DNA of 64,000 bases from Desulfobacteraceae bacterium Eth-SRB2 (GCA_004193595.1 RPGQ01000077.1:74091-138090); one strand, 5' to 3'. Counted from the stretch's first letter, positions 7,447-16,791 are shown. Numbers and translations: made by a program. Notes: generated by a model not told the origin, from the letters alone.

Positions 7447-9219
7447 ATGACCGACATTCTTCTTATACAGCCGCCTGTGAGGGATTTTTATCTTACATCA
7501 AAAAGAACGATTCCTTACGGGCTTGCATGTATTTCTTCAGTTCTTCTTGAAGAGGGGTTCTCAGTGGAAATCTTTGACGGGCTTGCCACTTCCAAATCCC
7601 GAATCATCGACCTTCCGCAGGAAATGAATTATCTCCGAGAATATTACCCAAAGCCGGATCGATCTCCTTTTGGGCTGTTTCATCATTATCGACATTTTGG
7701 GTATAGTTTCGAATATATCGGGAAAATTGCCAAGGATTCCGGGGCGTTTCTGGTTGGAATTTCCGCCCTGTTTACGCCCTACGTTGAAGTTGCTTTAAGC
7801 GTCGCGGCGTCCGTCAAGAAATTTCATACTGAATGCCAAATCGTACTGGGCGGTCACCACCCCAGCTCCCTGCCCATCAGTGTTATGGAGGATAAATCGG
7901 TTGATTTTGTTTTACGGGGAGAAGGCGAGGTATCCATGCCGCGACTTGCCAGGGCACTCAAAACAGGAACCGATTATGCTTCAATACCCGGGATTGTTTT
8001 TCGCAAAGACGACGGAACCCTTCAACTCAATGACCCCGCCACAATGATTGCCCCGGATAATTTTCCTTTGCCTGCAACCCATCTGATAAAGCAACAGTTT
8101 TACAAACGGGGCGCCAAAGGAAGTGCCGTGATCACCGCCAGCCGGGGATGCCCCATGAAATGCACATACTGTGCCGTGGGTGCATCATCCCATGTGCCCT
8201 ACCGGCGAAGAAGCGTAACATCCGTAGTAAAAGAAATCGAGATGACCGTAACCCGATTTAACGCCGGCTTTATCGAATTTGAAGATGAAAATCTTTCTCT
8301 GGATAAAAAATGGTTCCTTCACCTTCTGGATGAAATAAAACACCGTTTCCACGGTTTCGGACTGGAACTTCGAGCCATGAACGGACTTCTTCCAACTACC
8401 CTGGATGAAGCGTTGGTTTGTGCCATGCAAGCAGCCGGTTTCATGACCTTAAACTTATCATTGGGCTCGATATCCAAGGCACAGCTCAGGCGGTTCAACA
8501 GACCTGATGTTCGCGAAGCTTTTGACAACGTGCTTGTTCTTGCAGAAAAATACAGTCTTAACGCCGTTGGGTATGTGATTGTCGGAGCCCCATTCCAAAG
8601 TGCAGAGGATTCCCTGTCAGACCTGATTTTTCTCGCCCAAAAAAGAGTGCTTTCCGGAGTATCCGTTTTCTACCCGGCTCCCGGCAGCAAGGACTTTGAA
8701 TTATGTTCGCGACTTAATATACTTCCCGATAAATTTTCTCTCATGCGCTCCAGCGCTTTGCCCTTATCACACACTACCACCAGGATAGAAACCGTTACCC
8801 TTCTCAGGTTGGGAAGAATCCTTAATTTTATAAAACTTCTAAAAGACAACGGTGTTAACATTTCCGACGCTTCAATGAATAATGGGCGGATTTGGAATCC
8901 GAAAGACCGAATGGAAACCGGAATAAAGCTTCTTCAGATGTTTTTAAAAGATGGAAAAATAAGAGGAATAACCCCGGACGGGGATGTTTTTGAACACAGG
9001 ATTTCATCGGAACTTTCCAAAAAGTTCATTCAACGGCTAAAAGGGATACGCATCAGGGGAATGAATTCATCGTCAATTGGGACCATGACGATACTTGCAG
9101 GGACGAATGGAAAGTGGACTTACCGACGTTCGGTTGAAGCCGAGGAATACGTTGTTTCATCTCCTGATTCGCCTCAAATCCTTCAATTTTCAAGATTTGA
9201 CGATGAATTCATTCCCTGA
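7447..9219 (+). CDS. B12-binding domain radical SAM protein (C-terminus altered by fold-back junction)
   Basis: 590 residues. The N-terminal part (about 1-190) has the cobalamin-binding Rossmann pattern seen in this class (DILLIQPPVRDF, VGISALFTPY, IVLGGHHPSS, VDFVLRGEGE). The radical SAM core carries CPMKCTYCAV near residue 237 as the CxxxCxxC cluster motif. Such proteins bind SAM, one [4Fe-4S] cluster and usually cobalamin, and often methylate unreactive carbons or rearrange specialised substrates; the substrate here is unknown. The last residues (about 583-590) come from the start of the inverted copy at 9193, so the native C-terminus may differ from what is read here. It starts with ATG and is alone in its direction. 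Confidence 0.82.
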   Translation: MTDILLIQPPVRDFYLTSKRTIPYGLACISSVLLEEGFSVEIFDGLATSKSRIIDLPQEMNYLREYYPKPDRSPFGLFHHYRHFGYSFEYIGKIAKDSGAFLVGISALFTPYVEVALSVAASVKKFHTECQIVLGGHHPSSLPISVMEDKSVDFVLRGEGEVSMPRLARALKTGTDYASIPGIVFRKDDGTLQLNDPATMIAPDNFPLPATHLIKQQFYKRGAKGSAVITASRGCPMKCTYCAVGASSHVPYRRRSVTSVVKEIEMTVTRFNAGFIEFEDENLSLDKKWFLHLLDEIKHRFHGFGLELRAMNGLLPTTLDEALVCAMQAAGFMTLNLSLGSISKAQLRRFNRPDVREAFDNVLVLAEKYSLNAVGYVIVGAPFQSAEDSLSDLIFLAQKRVLSGVSVFYPAPGSKDFELCSRLNILPDKFSLMRSSALPLSHTTTRIETVTLLRLGRILNFIKLLKDNGVNISDASMNNGRIWNPKDRMETGIKLLQMFLKDGKIRGITPDGDVFEHRISSELSKKFIQRLKGIRIRGMNSSSIGTMTILAGTNGKWTYRRSVEAEEYVVSSPDSPQILQFSRFDDEFIP

Positions 9220-10782
9220 TGCGTAACCTTTAGCCGTTGAATGAACTTTTTGGAAAGTTCCGATAGAAACTCGTACCAAAAACATCCCCGTCCGGGGTTA
9301 TTCCTCTTATTTTTCCATCTTTTAAAAACATCTGAAGAAGCTTTATTCCGTTTCCATTCGGTCTTCGATTCCAACCGCCCATTATTCATTGAAGCGTCGG
9401 AAATGTTAACACCGTTGTCTTTGCAGTTTTATAAAATTAAGGATGATTCTTCCCAACCTGGAGAAGGGTAACGGTTTCATCCTGGTAGTATATGGGCAAG
9501 CGCTGGAGCGCATGAGAGAAAATTTATCGGGAAGTATATTAAGTCGCGAACATAATTCAAAGTCCCTGTTGCCGGAGCCGGGTAGAAAACGGATACCCTG
9601 AAAGCACTCTCTTGGGCGAGAAAATCAGGTCTGACAGGGAATCCTCTGCGCACTTTGAATGGGGTCTGACAATCACATACCCAACGGCGTTAAGACTGTA
9701 TTTTTCTGCAAGAACAAGCACGTTGGGTCAAAAGCTTCGCGAACATCAGGTCTGTTGAACCGCTCGAGCTGTGCCTTTGATATCGAGCCCAATGGATAAG
9801 TTTAAGGTCATGAACCGGCTGCTTGCATGGCACAAACCAACGCTTCATCCAGGGTAGTTGAAGAAGTCCGTTCATGGCTCGAAGTTCCAGTCCGAAACCG
9901 TGGAAACGGTGTTTATTTCATCCAGCGTACAAGGAACCATTTTTTATCCAGAGAAAGATTTTCATTCAAATTCGGATAAAGCCGGCGTTAAATCGTTACG
10001 GTCATCTCTTTACTACGGATGTTACGCTTCTTCTCGCCGGTAGGGCACATGGATGATGCACCTAATGGCACAGTATGTGCATTTCTATGGGGCATCCCCG
10101 GCTGGCGGTGATCACGGCACTTCCTTTGGCGCCCCGTTTGCGAAACTGTTGCTTTTATCAGATGGGTTGCAGGCAGCTGAAAATTATCCGGGGCAATCAT
10201 TGTGGCGGGTCATTGAGTTGAAGGGTTCACGTCTTTGCGAAAACAATCCCGCATTGAAGCAATAATCGGTGTTCGGTTTCGAGCTCTGGCAAGTCAGTGC
10301 GGCATGGATACCTCGCCCCGTAAAACAAAATCAACCGATTTATCCTCCATAACACTGATGGGCAGGAGCTGGGGTGGTGACCGCCCAGTACGATTTGGCA
10401 TTCAGTATGAAATTTTCTTGACGGATGCGACGCTAAAGCAACTTCAACGTAGGGGCAAACAGGGCGGAAATTCCAACCAGAAACGCCCCGAATCCTTGGC
10501 AATTTTCTCCTGATATATTCGGAAACTATACCCAAAATGCGTCGATAATGATGAAACAGCCCAAAAGGACTTATCCGGCTTTGGGTAATATTCTCGGAGA
10601 TAATTCATTTCCTGCGGAATGATGATTCGATTTGAAGTGGCAAGCCCGTCAAAGATTTCCACTGAGAACCCCTCTTCAAGAAGCAAGAACTGAAGAAATA
10701 CATGCAAGCCCGTAAGGAATCGCGTTCTTTTTGATGTAAGATAAAAAATCCCTCACAGGCGGCTGTATAAGAAGAATGTCAT
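9193..10782 (-). pseudogene. Broken inverted copy of the B12-binding radical SAM gene
   Basis: The copy starts at 10782 (CAT complement of the ATG) and runs leftward to the junction at 9193. Many frameshifts break it into short open pieces, for example 10227-10535, 9988-10200 and 9183-9389, each matching a segment of the intact protein at 7447-9219. It also lacks the last part of the gene, since the copy begins at the base corresponding to about 9079. Confidence 0.85.
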
Positions 10783-11094
10783 TGCTGCTACCCAGAGGAT
10801 CGGGCAAACCTTTATTTGTGATGATAGAATCCATAGAATTCTAATAATCCGTGCATAAATTTCACAATTTTATTAAGCGTTAAATATTTCTTAGTACAAT
10901 TATTACACCTTGTGAATAAACGGAATTTACCAATGTCAAAAGGAATAGGCCACAGGAACATCGAGATATAATAGATAACACGTTTAAAAACTTACGTTAA
11001 ACACATAACGATAAATAATGATGCAAAGGACCTGTCATCATTTTTCCCAAGTCGGGGGTTCCGCTCATTTCGTAATCCCGTTATCTTTGGGAAA

Positions 11095-11560
11095 ATGAAG
11101 AGATATCTGATCATGCCGGCGGTGTTCTTTTCGGTTGCAGCCCGGACGTCAAGGAGCCACCTCCGGATAAGAACTCAAACGCGGCTCTGCCTGCGGACTT
11201 CAATAAGTTCCTTTGACAGGCTTTTCCTTTCGCGAGAGCCTTCTACGATATCAGGACAACGTGGTCCTTCTGAACGCCATCCACCCGAAAACCTGACCAA
11301 TCACGAAAAGGCTATTGTCAGGAAAACTTGAAAAAATTTCTATCATTCAACTATGACGGAGGATACGCCAAGGATTGTTATCAAACCGGAGTTGCGGACC
11401 CCTTGTCTCTGTTAGAATGTGTTAAAATACTTGCACATGTTGGCAAGAAGGAAGACGCGGCGTTCATCCGTCAACTGGACAAGCGCCGAGGGGTGAATCT
11501 CATCCCTCGTTTGCACAGAAATGCGAAAAAGGCAATGGAAGAATTGAGAACAGATAACCG
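11095..11560 (+). pseudogene. Broken inverted copy of the lipoprotein gene
   Basis: Begins with the same MKRYLIM start as the gene at 7129 but shifts frame after a few codons (the lipobox stretch is shortened) and continues in pieces at 11095-11331 and 11328-11603. Later segments such as KILAHVGKKEDAAFIRQLDK are still legible. Confidence 0.8.
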
Positions 11561-11569
11561 GCACTCAAC

Positions 11570-11775
11570 GCGACCGTGTATTATTGGAGGAGGCCACAAC
11601 TAAAGCAAGAGAAGTTGCCGAGAAATTCGCAAAGGATTCTAACAGTTAGGAAAAATAAAAAGGCAAGACAAGGGCAATTTTCAATTATCATTAGGGACAA
11701 AAATAATCCCCACATTAAAAAAAAATCAGAGTTGTTTCAACCGTAGAGTACTATTATCTTCGTCTGATTAATGGA
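11570..11775 (+). pseudogene. Broken inverted copy of the SIMPL-domain fragment
   Basis: The text VLLEEATTKAREVAEKFAKD is readable here on the + strand, followed by a premature stop and frame changes, mirroring 6440-6658. Confidence 0.7.
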
Positions 11776-11789
11776 GCTAAAAAAGAATT

Positions 11790-12085
11790 GAATGAAATAA
11801 AACGTTTAGCCAAAATCGGAAAGTCCTGATTCGACGGCAGCATGGGATGATGAGCATCGTACTCAACCGTCTCCTCGCGCGTTGAACAGCCCCAACCTTG
11901 AAATGATCCGTTCAATCCAGAAAGCCCTGGACGAAATAGAAGCGATGAACGCTACCGGTTCGAGTCCTGTTTTATGTATGCCGGTGAGAGGATTTTGCGC
12001 CGGTGGAGATAAAGCTAAGGCACTGGCCCGCCATTCAGCAGAAAGCGCCTTGCTTCTATTCACTCCTTAAACAAGAGTACGATAT
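11790..12085 (+). pseudogene. Broken inverted copy of the 5' end of the hydrolase gene
   Basis: Matches the first 300 bases of the gene at 5360-6424 (for example LEMIRSIQKALDEIEA and the GFCAGG motif) with frameshifts, and ends abruptly at 12085 next to the transposase region. Confidence 0.75.
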
Positions 12086-12091
12086 GCAACT

Positions 12092-12134
12092 GGTACTTCC
12101 GGGACGCCCCTTATATTATAAAACTCTATTCATC
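12092..12134 (-). repeat. Left REP-like end of the transposase region
   Basis: The stretch GGTACTTCCGGGACGCCCCT followed by TATATTATAAAACTCTATTC is the reverse complement of the sequence at the far side (13155-13199) with few mismatches; GGGGCGTCCCGGAAGT is the shared core. The end overlaps the 3' end of the transposase gene. Confidence 0.7.
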
Positions 12135-13133
12135 CATCAATGAATATCCATTTTCTGATGCTATTCGTTCTCCACTCCGAGCACTTATGCTGACCGCAGG
12201 CTGCGAGATATTGAGCTTTGGAGCCAGATCCGCCATCGTAAACTCCAACTCCCTGACCGCCCAGTAACACAAAAGGCTTCTTGCTTTTACTTTTACCGGT
12301 TGCTTTCCGGGCTTAAATATTTCTTCCGGTTTAATGGAAAAAATCTCTGACACTCTATCAGCAAGTTTATCTATATCATAGCCCTGCGACTTTAGCTGGT
12401 ATTTGCGCTCAAGAAACTCATCGGCAGCCTTTAAAACCCTCTCAACGAATTCAGAATCGCCAAGCACTCGTTCATCACTTTTAAAGTGGATGTTTGCACG
12501 CCGAAGAGATTTGATCACAGACCAGCCGCCGCTGCTTCGGATGAGTCCTCCTCCGGTGAGTTCGGGACGCTTACCATCTTGGATGCCTTTTTGAACAAAT
12601 ATTTTGTAACGTCGCCGCGCAGTTGATCTCTTTTTATCGAATAGTTTCAGAACATACGCATCATCTTGCCACTCTTTTTTCTTTTTCCCCATAATAACGG
12701 CATGCCCGCAAAAAGGGTATTTGTCCAGTGCTTTTATGTCTGTAACTAGCCTGGCCCGAATCGGATTAAGGTGAATATATCTTACAAGTTCCAATAGATA
12801 TGTATCCTCTTGACAAAGAATTGATTTGTATCGGTTCTGAAAAAGCTGGCCGCTTCGACGATGTCGACGGTTAAAATTCATGGCATGTCCGGTTAGAAGC
12901 CTGCGCATAACAGTGGAAAGCGGACAAGCACCTGTGCGCAATAAAAGGTGAAAGTGGTTGGGAATAAGAGCCCATGCAAAACATGTTGTATGGGTTTCTG
13001 AAAGCACCTTCCCCAGACGATCCAGAAAATTAATCCTGTCAACATCATCATTAAATATTTTTCTTCGCTCGATGCCTCTTACGATAATATGATGGAGGGC
13101 ACCGGGAGCATCAATTCGAGCATTACGTGGCAT
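12126..13133 (-). mobile_element. REP-associated tyrosine (Y1_Tnp/RAYT-like) transposase
   Basis: 335 residues. The N-terminal Y1 transposase domain (about 1-190) has the HUH motif in IPNHFHLLLR (about residue 59) and the candidate catalytic tyrosine in LELVRYIHLNPIRARL (about 119). The opening MPRNARIDAPGALHHIIVRG and RRHRRSGQLFQNRYKSI are typical of the large IS200-related REP transposase group in Desulfobacterota. The C-terminal third adds a helix-turn-helix-like DnaA/Trp-repressor type segment (FTMADLAPKLNISQPAVS). RAYT enzymes are single-copy housekeeping relatives of IS200/IS605 transposases that act on REP sequences. Inverted REP-like ends lie on both sides. The reading frame is intact, unlike the adjacent inverted repeat arm. 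Confidence 0.9.
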
Positions 13134-13154
13134 AACAAGATGCTATCACATATC

Positions 13155-13199
13155 AGATAAAATAGAAACTTATATTTTTAGGGGCGTCCCGGAAGTTCC
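13155..13199 (+). repeat. Right REP-like end of the transposase region
   Basis: Starts AGATAAAATAGAAAC and ends GGGGCGTCCCGGAAGTTCC. It is the inverted partner of 12092-12134 and a near match of the solo copy at 5274-5312. Immediately to its right (13198) begins a truncated direct repeat shared with 14724-14826, which suggests that insertion happened inside that older sequence. Confidence 0.7.
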
Positions 13200-13303
13200 A
13201 TAACCAAATCAGGAAAGCGGCGTAAATGATTTTGAGAAATAGTTCCGTGTCGTTTCCAAGATCACATTTCTGAGAAAGCCATGATCCAATAGACGTCCCA
13301 AAT
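13198..13303 (-). repeat. Direct repeat copy 1 (truncated gene remnant)
   Basis: About 105 bases matching 14724-14826 in the same orientation at roughly 80 percent by eye. On the minus strand it reads GTSIGSWLSQKCDLGND, then TELFLKIIYAAFLIWL, an open frame with a hydrophobic stretch, cut off by the REP end. It lies downstream of the kinase gene. Confidence 0.65.
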
Positions 13304-13313
13304 TCACACGGAA

Positions 13314-13928
13314 CTAACAATTTGACAGCTTGATCTTAAGATCCACAAGGATTTTTTCTGCCGTTTCCTTGATGCTTTTTGATGCTGTATCTATGCACAA
13401 GACCGACGGCATAAAAGCGAAATCCATTACTTTATCAAACGCTTGCCGATACGACGTAAGGGTACTTTTGTTTAGGATTCGTCCTCCTCTTGTCCGCTGG
13501 AAAAGTCTCCGTTCGCGCTCAAGAACGACATTTATCGGAGCATCCAGAAAGTAAGTACAGGCTAAATACGATTGTACAAGAGATGAATTAAATATACCGC
13601 GTACAGTCTCCGTTATCATTTCGGAAGATGAGTGTTCTTTTAATGCTTCGATCCAAACGATCGCGTCGGTTAAACCCCTGTCTGCTATGACCACATCGTA
13701 CTCTAAATTCCACGCCTCTGTATATTCTTTCAAGAACGATGTTGCAGTCCACAGGTTGAAAAGAGGGTCCAGCTTGTCTTGAACAGGGCAGACTGCCGCA
13801 CGTTCTTTTACGATATAGGGATGGAAATCTGACTCGCGCAGGGACTTATAGAGAATTCGAGATATCGTCGTCTTACCAGTTCTCGGAAGTCCAAAGAGCT
13901 CCGCAATTCGTGGTGGTGTCGATGTCAT
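13314..13928 (-). CDS. P-loop nucleotide/nucleoside kinase-like ATP-binding protein
   Basis: 204 residues with a thymidylate-kinase-like P-loop fold. The Walker A motif is FGLPRTGKTTIS (about residues 12-23), a Walker-B/DRX-type motif is VVIADRGLTDAI (about 83-94), and the LID-like basic segment is RERRLFQRTRGGRI (about 136-149). It is the size of a dNMP or deoxynucleoside kinase, but the nucleobase-binding residues do not identify a known enzyme. Its start overlaps the stop of the membrane protein gene (TAATG), so the two are translationally coupled and probably work together. The pair lies in an accessory region flanked by direct repeats. It could be a signalling, defence or nucleotide-salvage module; this is not decided by the sequence. 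Confidence 0.7.
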   Translation of the reverse strand: MTSTPPRIAELFGLPRTGKTTISRILYKSLRESDFHPYIVKERAAVCPVQDKLDPLFNLWTATSFLKEYTEAWNLEYDVVIADRGLTDAIVWIEALKEHSSSEMITETVRGIFNSSLVQSYLACTYFLDAPINVVLERERRLFQRTRGGRILNKSTLTSYRQAFDKVMDFAFMPSVLCIDTASKSIKETAEKILVDLKIKLSNC

Positions 13929-14518
13929 TAATGTTCCCCAGCTTTATAAAAGTTGACTATTGCCTCGTAATACCCGACCTGAAGCTTAACCAAGCGCTGA
14001 CGGCTGAAGGAAGCTACAATAATTGTTACCAGAATAAATGCAGCGACTGTCCTCCAAGACGCTATATTACCGAATGCCCTGCCTATAAAAACCATAATGA
14101 GGCAAACGAATGGAGATACGACACTTAGTGCGGTAAGCGAGCGGAATACGCGAATAACGGATCTTCTATAAGAGAGATAATCATATGCCGACTGCGATGC
14201 CATCACTGTCTTTTGTAAGGCTTCGTGATAAGAAACACCGACCTCCTCGCGGAGGTTGCTCTCTGCCTCCTCTATGGCCGTCAAGCCAAATGGGACTTTA
14301 AGCAGTTTCAGAAAAGAATCAGCAAACTGGTTTACGAGAATCCCTACAACATAGATAGTTACGGTTCCGATGGGAAATAGTAGTGCGCGATCCTTTGTGC
14401 TGGTTAAAGCAAATTCTATAATTTTCGAAATCCCGGCGAAATAGCAAGCCCCAGCAAGTGCAAGAAAAGACAATACACCGATTATTAAAAAGTCTACAAA
14501 TAGGTTGGTTGTCTTCAT
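13928..14518 (-). CDS. Four-helix membrane protein coupled to the P-loop kinase
   Basis: 196 residues with four predicted membrane segments: two near the N-terminus (about 7-30 and 48-65), a cytoplasmic charged region (about 70-125, AIEEAESNLREEVGVSYHEA), and two more (about 128-148 and 153-170), then a basic tail. This two plus two arrangement around a soluble middle is common in small membrane sensors or effectors. No known family is recognised. It is the first gene of a two-gene unit with the kinase-like gene, joined by a one-base overlap. Confidence 0.65.
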   Translation of the reverse strand: MKTTNLFVDFLIIGVLSFLALAGACYFAGISKIIEFALTSTKDRALLFPIGTVTIYVVGILVNQFADSFLKLLKVPFGLTAIEEAESNLREEVGVSYHEALQKTVMASQSAYDYLSYRRSVIRVFRSLTALSVVSPFVCLIMVFIGRAFGNIASWRTVAAFILVTIIVASFSRQRLVKLQVGYYEAIVNFYKAGEH

Positions 14519-14885
14519 GTCACATTATCCAAGTTCTAAACGCCGAACTAGTGAAAAGCCAGAATTATTTCTTGTTTATTGGGTTACTTCTACACCACTT
14601 TAAAAGCGTACAGCTTGCCAGTATATTGAAATTTTTATAAAATAATTTAGTTGCGGATATCACAACCGGTACTTGTCGATCAGTTCTTCCAGGTTGCTTC
14701 CCAGGAAAACGATAAAGAAGCTGAATAACCCAATCAGGAAAGCAGCGAAAATACTTTTGAAAAATAGTTCTATGTCGTTTTCAGGATTACATTTTTGAGA
14801 AAGCTATAATCCAATAGACGTGCCGAATGTTCCTCATGCTTTGAGCAACAGCCCGTTAATGGGTGACCCCATTCAAAAAACATAT
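14519..14885. other. Gene-free stretch with a remnant and a direct repeat
   Basis: 367 bases between the membrane protein gene and the DUF2971 gene. The left 140 bases are A+T-rich and would hold the promoter for the leftward kinase/membrane pair. The remainder is the gene remnant at 14660-14826. Confidence 0.5.
14660..14826 (-). pseudogene. Membrane-protein C-terminal remnant; direct repeat copy 2
   Basis: On the minus strand the frame reads LSQKCNPENDIELFFKSIFA, a hydrophobic segment AAFLIGLFSFFIVFLG, and then SNLEELIDKYRL before a TGA stop at 14660. An in-frame TAG just upstream, and no start codon, mark it as a fragment. Bases 14724-14826 are repeated at 13198-13303. The parent gene is not recognised. 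Confidence 0.55.
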
Positions 14886-15605
14886 TCAAGTAAACTTCGG
14901 AGGACGATACAAATTAGATTGAACCAAGGTTCCTTGAAATCCGATTCCCTTCAGATACTTTTTAAATATTTTATAAAGTCTTTGATTCATCCTAGGATCA
15001 AAAGTTATGCGATCAATAACGGCCAGTGGCTCACAAGGGTAAAGATATACATTCGAATTAGACTTGTTATGAGGATCAAGAAATATCAATCGGATTTCGT
15101 TTTCATGTTTAAAGGCCAATCTTTTAAATAGTAAGGAGCGGGCTTGTCCGATACTTCCATTAAATTGTTTCCGTCCGGCTATCCTGTCAGAAATGAGTTT
15201 TTCAATATCTTTTTTTGGATAATATTTAACCTTTCCAATATAGCACGAAATACTGGCATATGATTTTTGAGCAGAGCATAGGCTTCTAAATAACTTCCTA
15301 ATCGTTGTTTGTATTTTAACCCCATTTTTATCAGGTGAATATATTCTCCACATAGCATCGCTCTCAACATTCAGCGTCCAACATTGACCATATCCCCTTT
15401 TCCTTAAAATTGATTTAGATCCTTTACCAGTTTTATCTTTAACAGGTATATTTAAAATAAAATTTTCGAATGGGTCATCCCATAAATCTGGTTTCACAAG
15501 CACATTTTTCTTTTTTTCAAACATCTCAATCAGTCTATCAATAGAAAGAATTCTAAAGATTTTTTTACCGTAGTCTTGTTGATCAATATTGATATAATTT
15601 TTCAT
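14886..15605 (-). CDS. DUF2971-family protein
   Basis: 239 residues. The order FRILSIDRLIEMFEKKK, then LVKPDLWDDPFENF near residue 40, GQCWTLNVESDAMWRIYS near 75, and a C-terminal AFKHENEIRLIFL near 170 is the DUF2971 pattern. The biochemical function of this family is not established; members turn up often in defence-rich or mobile regions, and the position here, beside a transposase and repeats, fits that. The gene is A+T-rich compared with the metabolic clusters. Confidence 0.75.
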   Translation of the reverse strand: MKNYINIDQQDYGKKIFRILSIDRLIEMFEKKKNVLVKPDLWDDPFENFILNIPVKDKTGKGSKSILRKRGYGQCWTLNVESDAMWRIYSPDKNGVKIQTTIRKLFRSLCSAQKSYASISCYIGKVKYYPKKDIEKLISDRIAGRKQFNGSIGQARSLLFKRLAFKHENEIRLIFLDPHNKSNSNVYLYPCEPLAVIDRITFDPRMNQRLYKIFKKYLKGIGFQGTLVQSNLYRPPKFT

Positions 15606-15714
15606 AGAGAATTTCCTATAAAATCAGTGATAAGCGCATAGAAGCATAGATATCTGAAATCTTAACTCTGAACTGGTTTGCCAAGCCCACCGTAAAATGG
15701 GGGGTTGTTCGGAC

Positions 15715-16791
15715 TCAAGTTCTGTGTTCGGAGTTACCAAACCCTTTTTTGACTTCCTCTTTAAGTTTTTCCTCCAAACGTTTAGCATTTTTCCCCCAAT
15801 CTGTTTCTTCATAGAAATACTTTTCCAGTTTTTCAACTTCCTTAGGTAAGGTTGATATGACGATATGACATGAATCTATTGGTTGCCTAAGGGGAATACG
15901 GTGCGTAAACAAACTGCCAAGAAAAATATTTTGGGCTTCTCTCATTAAATCTCCAATATAACAACTAGTCTCCATCACAGCATCTATGTATGGTTCAGCT
16001 ACAGCTGATATTTCTTGCAAATCCTTTTCTGTTGGAGTACCTGGAATTATAACATCTGTGCCCATTTTCTCTTGGTCCTCTGGGGGTATATTATATGGCA
16101 AAAATTTCAATAATATTAGATGAAAAGGTCGAAAGGTTTTAAACATTTCGTGAATGGCACAATTGAGAGCTGTCCGAAATATTTTAAGATTTGGATTTAT
16201 GATTTCAAATTCTTCCAGTATACGTAGCACATCTGTAATTGAATAAATTGCTGCATTATGTGCGTCATTGAAGATTTTCTCCCTATCACTAATTGGAAGA
16301 TGAGGCATACCCTTGGAAATTCGTATAGACCAGAGATTGAGGTTAGAAACAATAGTACGGGCCTTAGCACCCAATGAAACTGTCTTATTTGAGGCCTCAG
16401 ATATTTTTTTTCGATACTCTGAATAGATTTCTAATTTTAGCTTTTCCCTATTATTTTCTTTTTCAAGTTCAATGTTGTTTTTATGTTGCCTACCCAGCTG
16501 CCAGACTATCAGTAAGGACGATATAAAGACTGATATAATAATGCCAAAGAAATTAATGATAGGACCATAATCAAATTTGTTTTGGCGGATATTTGAGTTT
16601 ACAGGTGACTCTTTGTGGGTTTTGGATTCGGATTTGCTATTGGTTTGATTTTTTGCTGCTATCTCTGATTGATTTCCGGGGTGTTTAGGTTGTGTTGCAT
16701 CATCTCCTTTTATTGTGATCGGGTAAAAAATGATAAGTATTACTATCAAGAAAAATATTTTTTTGATTATTTTGATTATGAGGCTTTTCAT
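15715..16791 (-). CDS. Membrane-anchored protein of unknown function with coiled-coil segment
   Basis: 358 residues. An N-terminal hydrophobic segment (about 8-28) is followed by a polar, Asn/Ser/Lys-rich stretch, a second membrane segment (IINFFGIIISVFISSLLIVW, about 78-97) and then a charged helical region (NIELEKENNREKLKLEIYSE) that begins a long cytoplasmic helical domain. This layout, a membrane anchor with a helical soluble domain, resembles small sensor proteins, but I do not recognise the family. It is A+T-rich and in the same direction as the DUF2971 gene 109 bases downstream, so the two may be cotranscribed. Confidence 0.6.
   Translation of the reverse strand: MKSLIIKIIKKIFFLIVILIIFYPITIKGDDATQPKHPGNQSEIAAKNQTNSKSESKTHKESPVNSNIRQNKFDYGPIINFFGIIISVFISSLLIVWQLGRQHKNNIELEKENNREKLKLEIYSEYRKKISEASNKTVSLGAKARTIVSNLNLWSIRISKGMPHLPISDREKIFNDAHNAAIYSITDVLRILEEFEIINPNLKIFRTALNCAIHEMFKTFRPFHLILLKFLPYNIPPEDQEKMGTDVIIPGTPTEKDLQEISAVAEPYIDAVMETSCYIGDLMREAQNIFLGSLFTHRIPLRQPIDSCHIVISTLPKEVEKLEKYFYEETDWGKNAKRLEEKLKEEVKKGFGNSEHRT

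Larger units (their letters stand above)
6128..9079 (+). repeat. Left arm of a 2.95-kb imperfect inverted repeat
   Basis: This arm is the clean copy: it holds the 5' end of the hydrolase gene, the SIMPL fragment, the lipoprotein gene and most of the radical SAM gene. The reverse complement of the whole stretch reappears, with many single-base deletions and insertions, at 9193-12085, separated by only about 113 unique bases (9080-9192). Confidence 0.9.
9193..12085 (-). repeat. Right arm: indel-rich inverted copy of 6128-9079
   Basis: Read on the minus strand, this stretch follows 9079 down to 6128 base for base with frequent single-base losses and some gains, which breaks every gene in it. 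It contains in turn a broken radical SAM copy, the divergent intergenic region, broken copies of the lipoprotein and SIMPL fragment, and the start of the hydrolase gene. It stops about 6 bases before the left REP-like end of the transposase region (12092). The damage is mostly indels rather than substitutions, which looks more like uncorrected long-read sequence than ordinary gene decay. Confidence 0.88.

Noticed and set aside
9241..10707. Series of small open frames on both strands between 9.2 and 10.7 kb
   Set aside because: All are fragments or antisense shadows of the broken inverted copy of the radical SAM gene.
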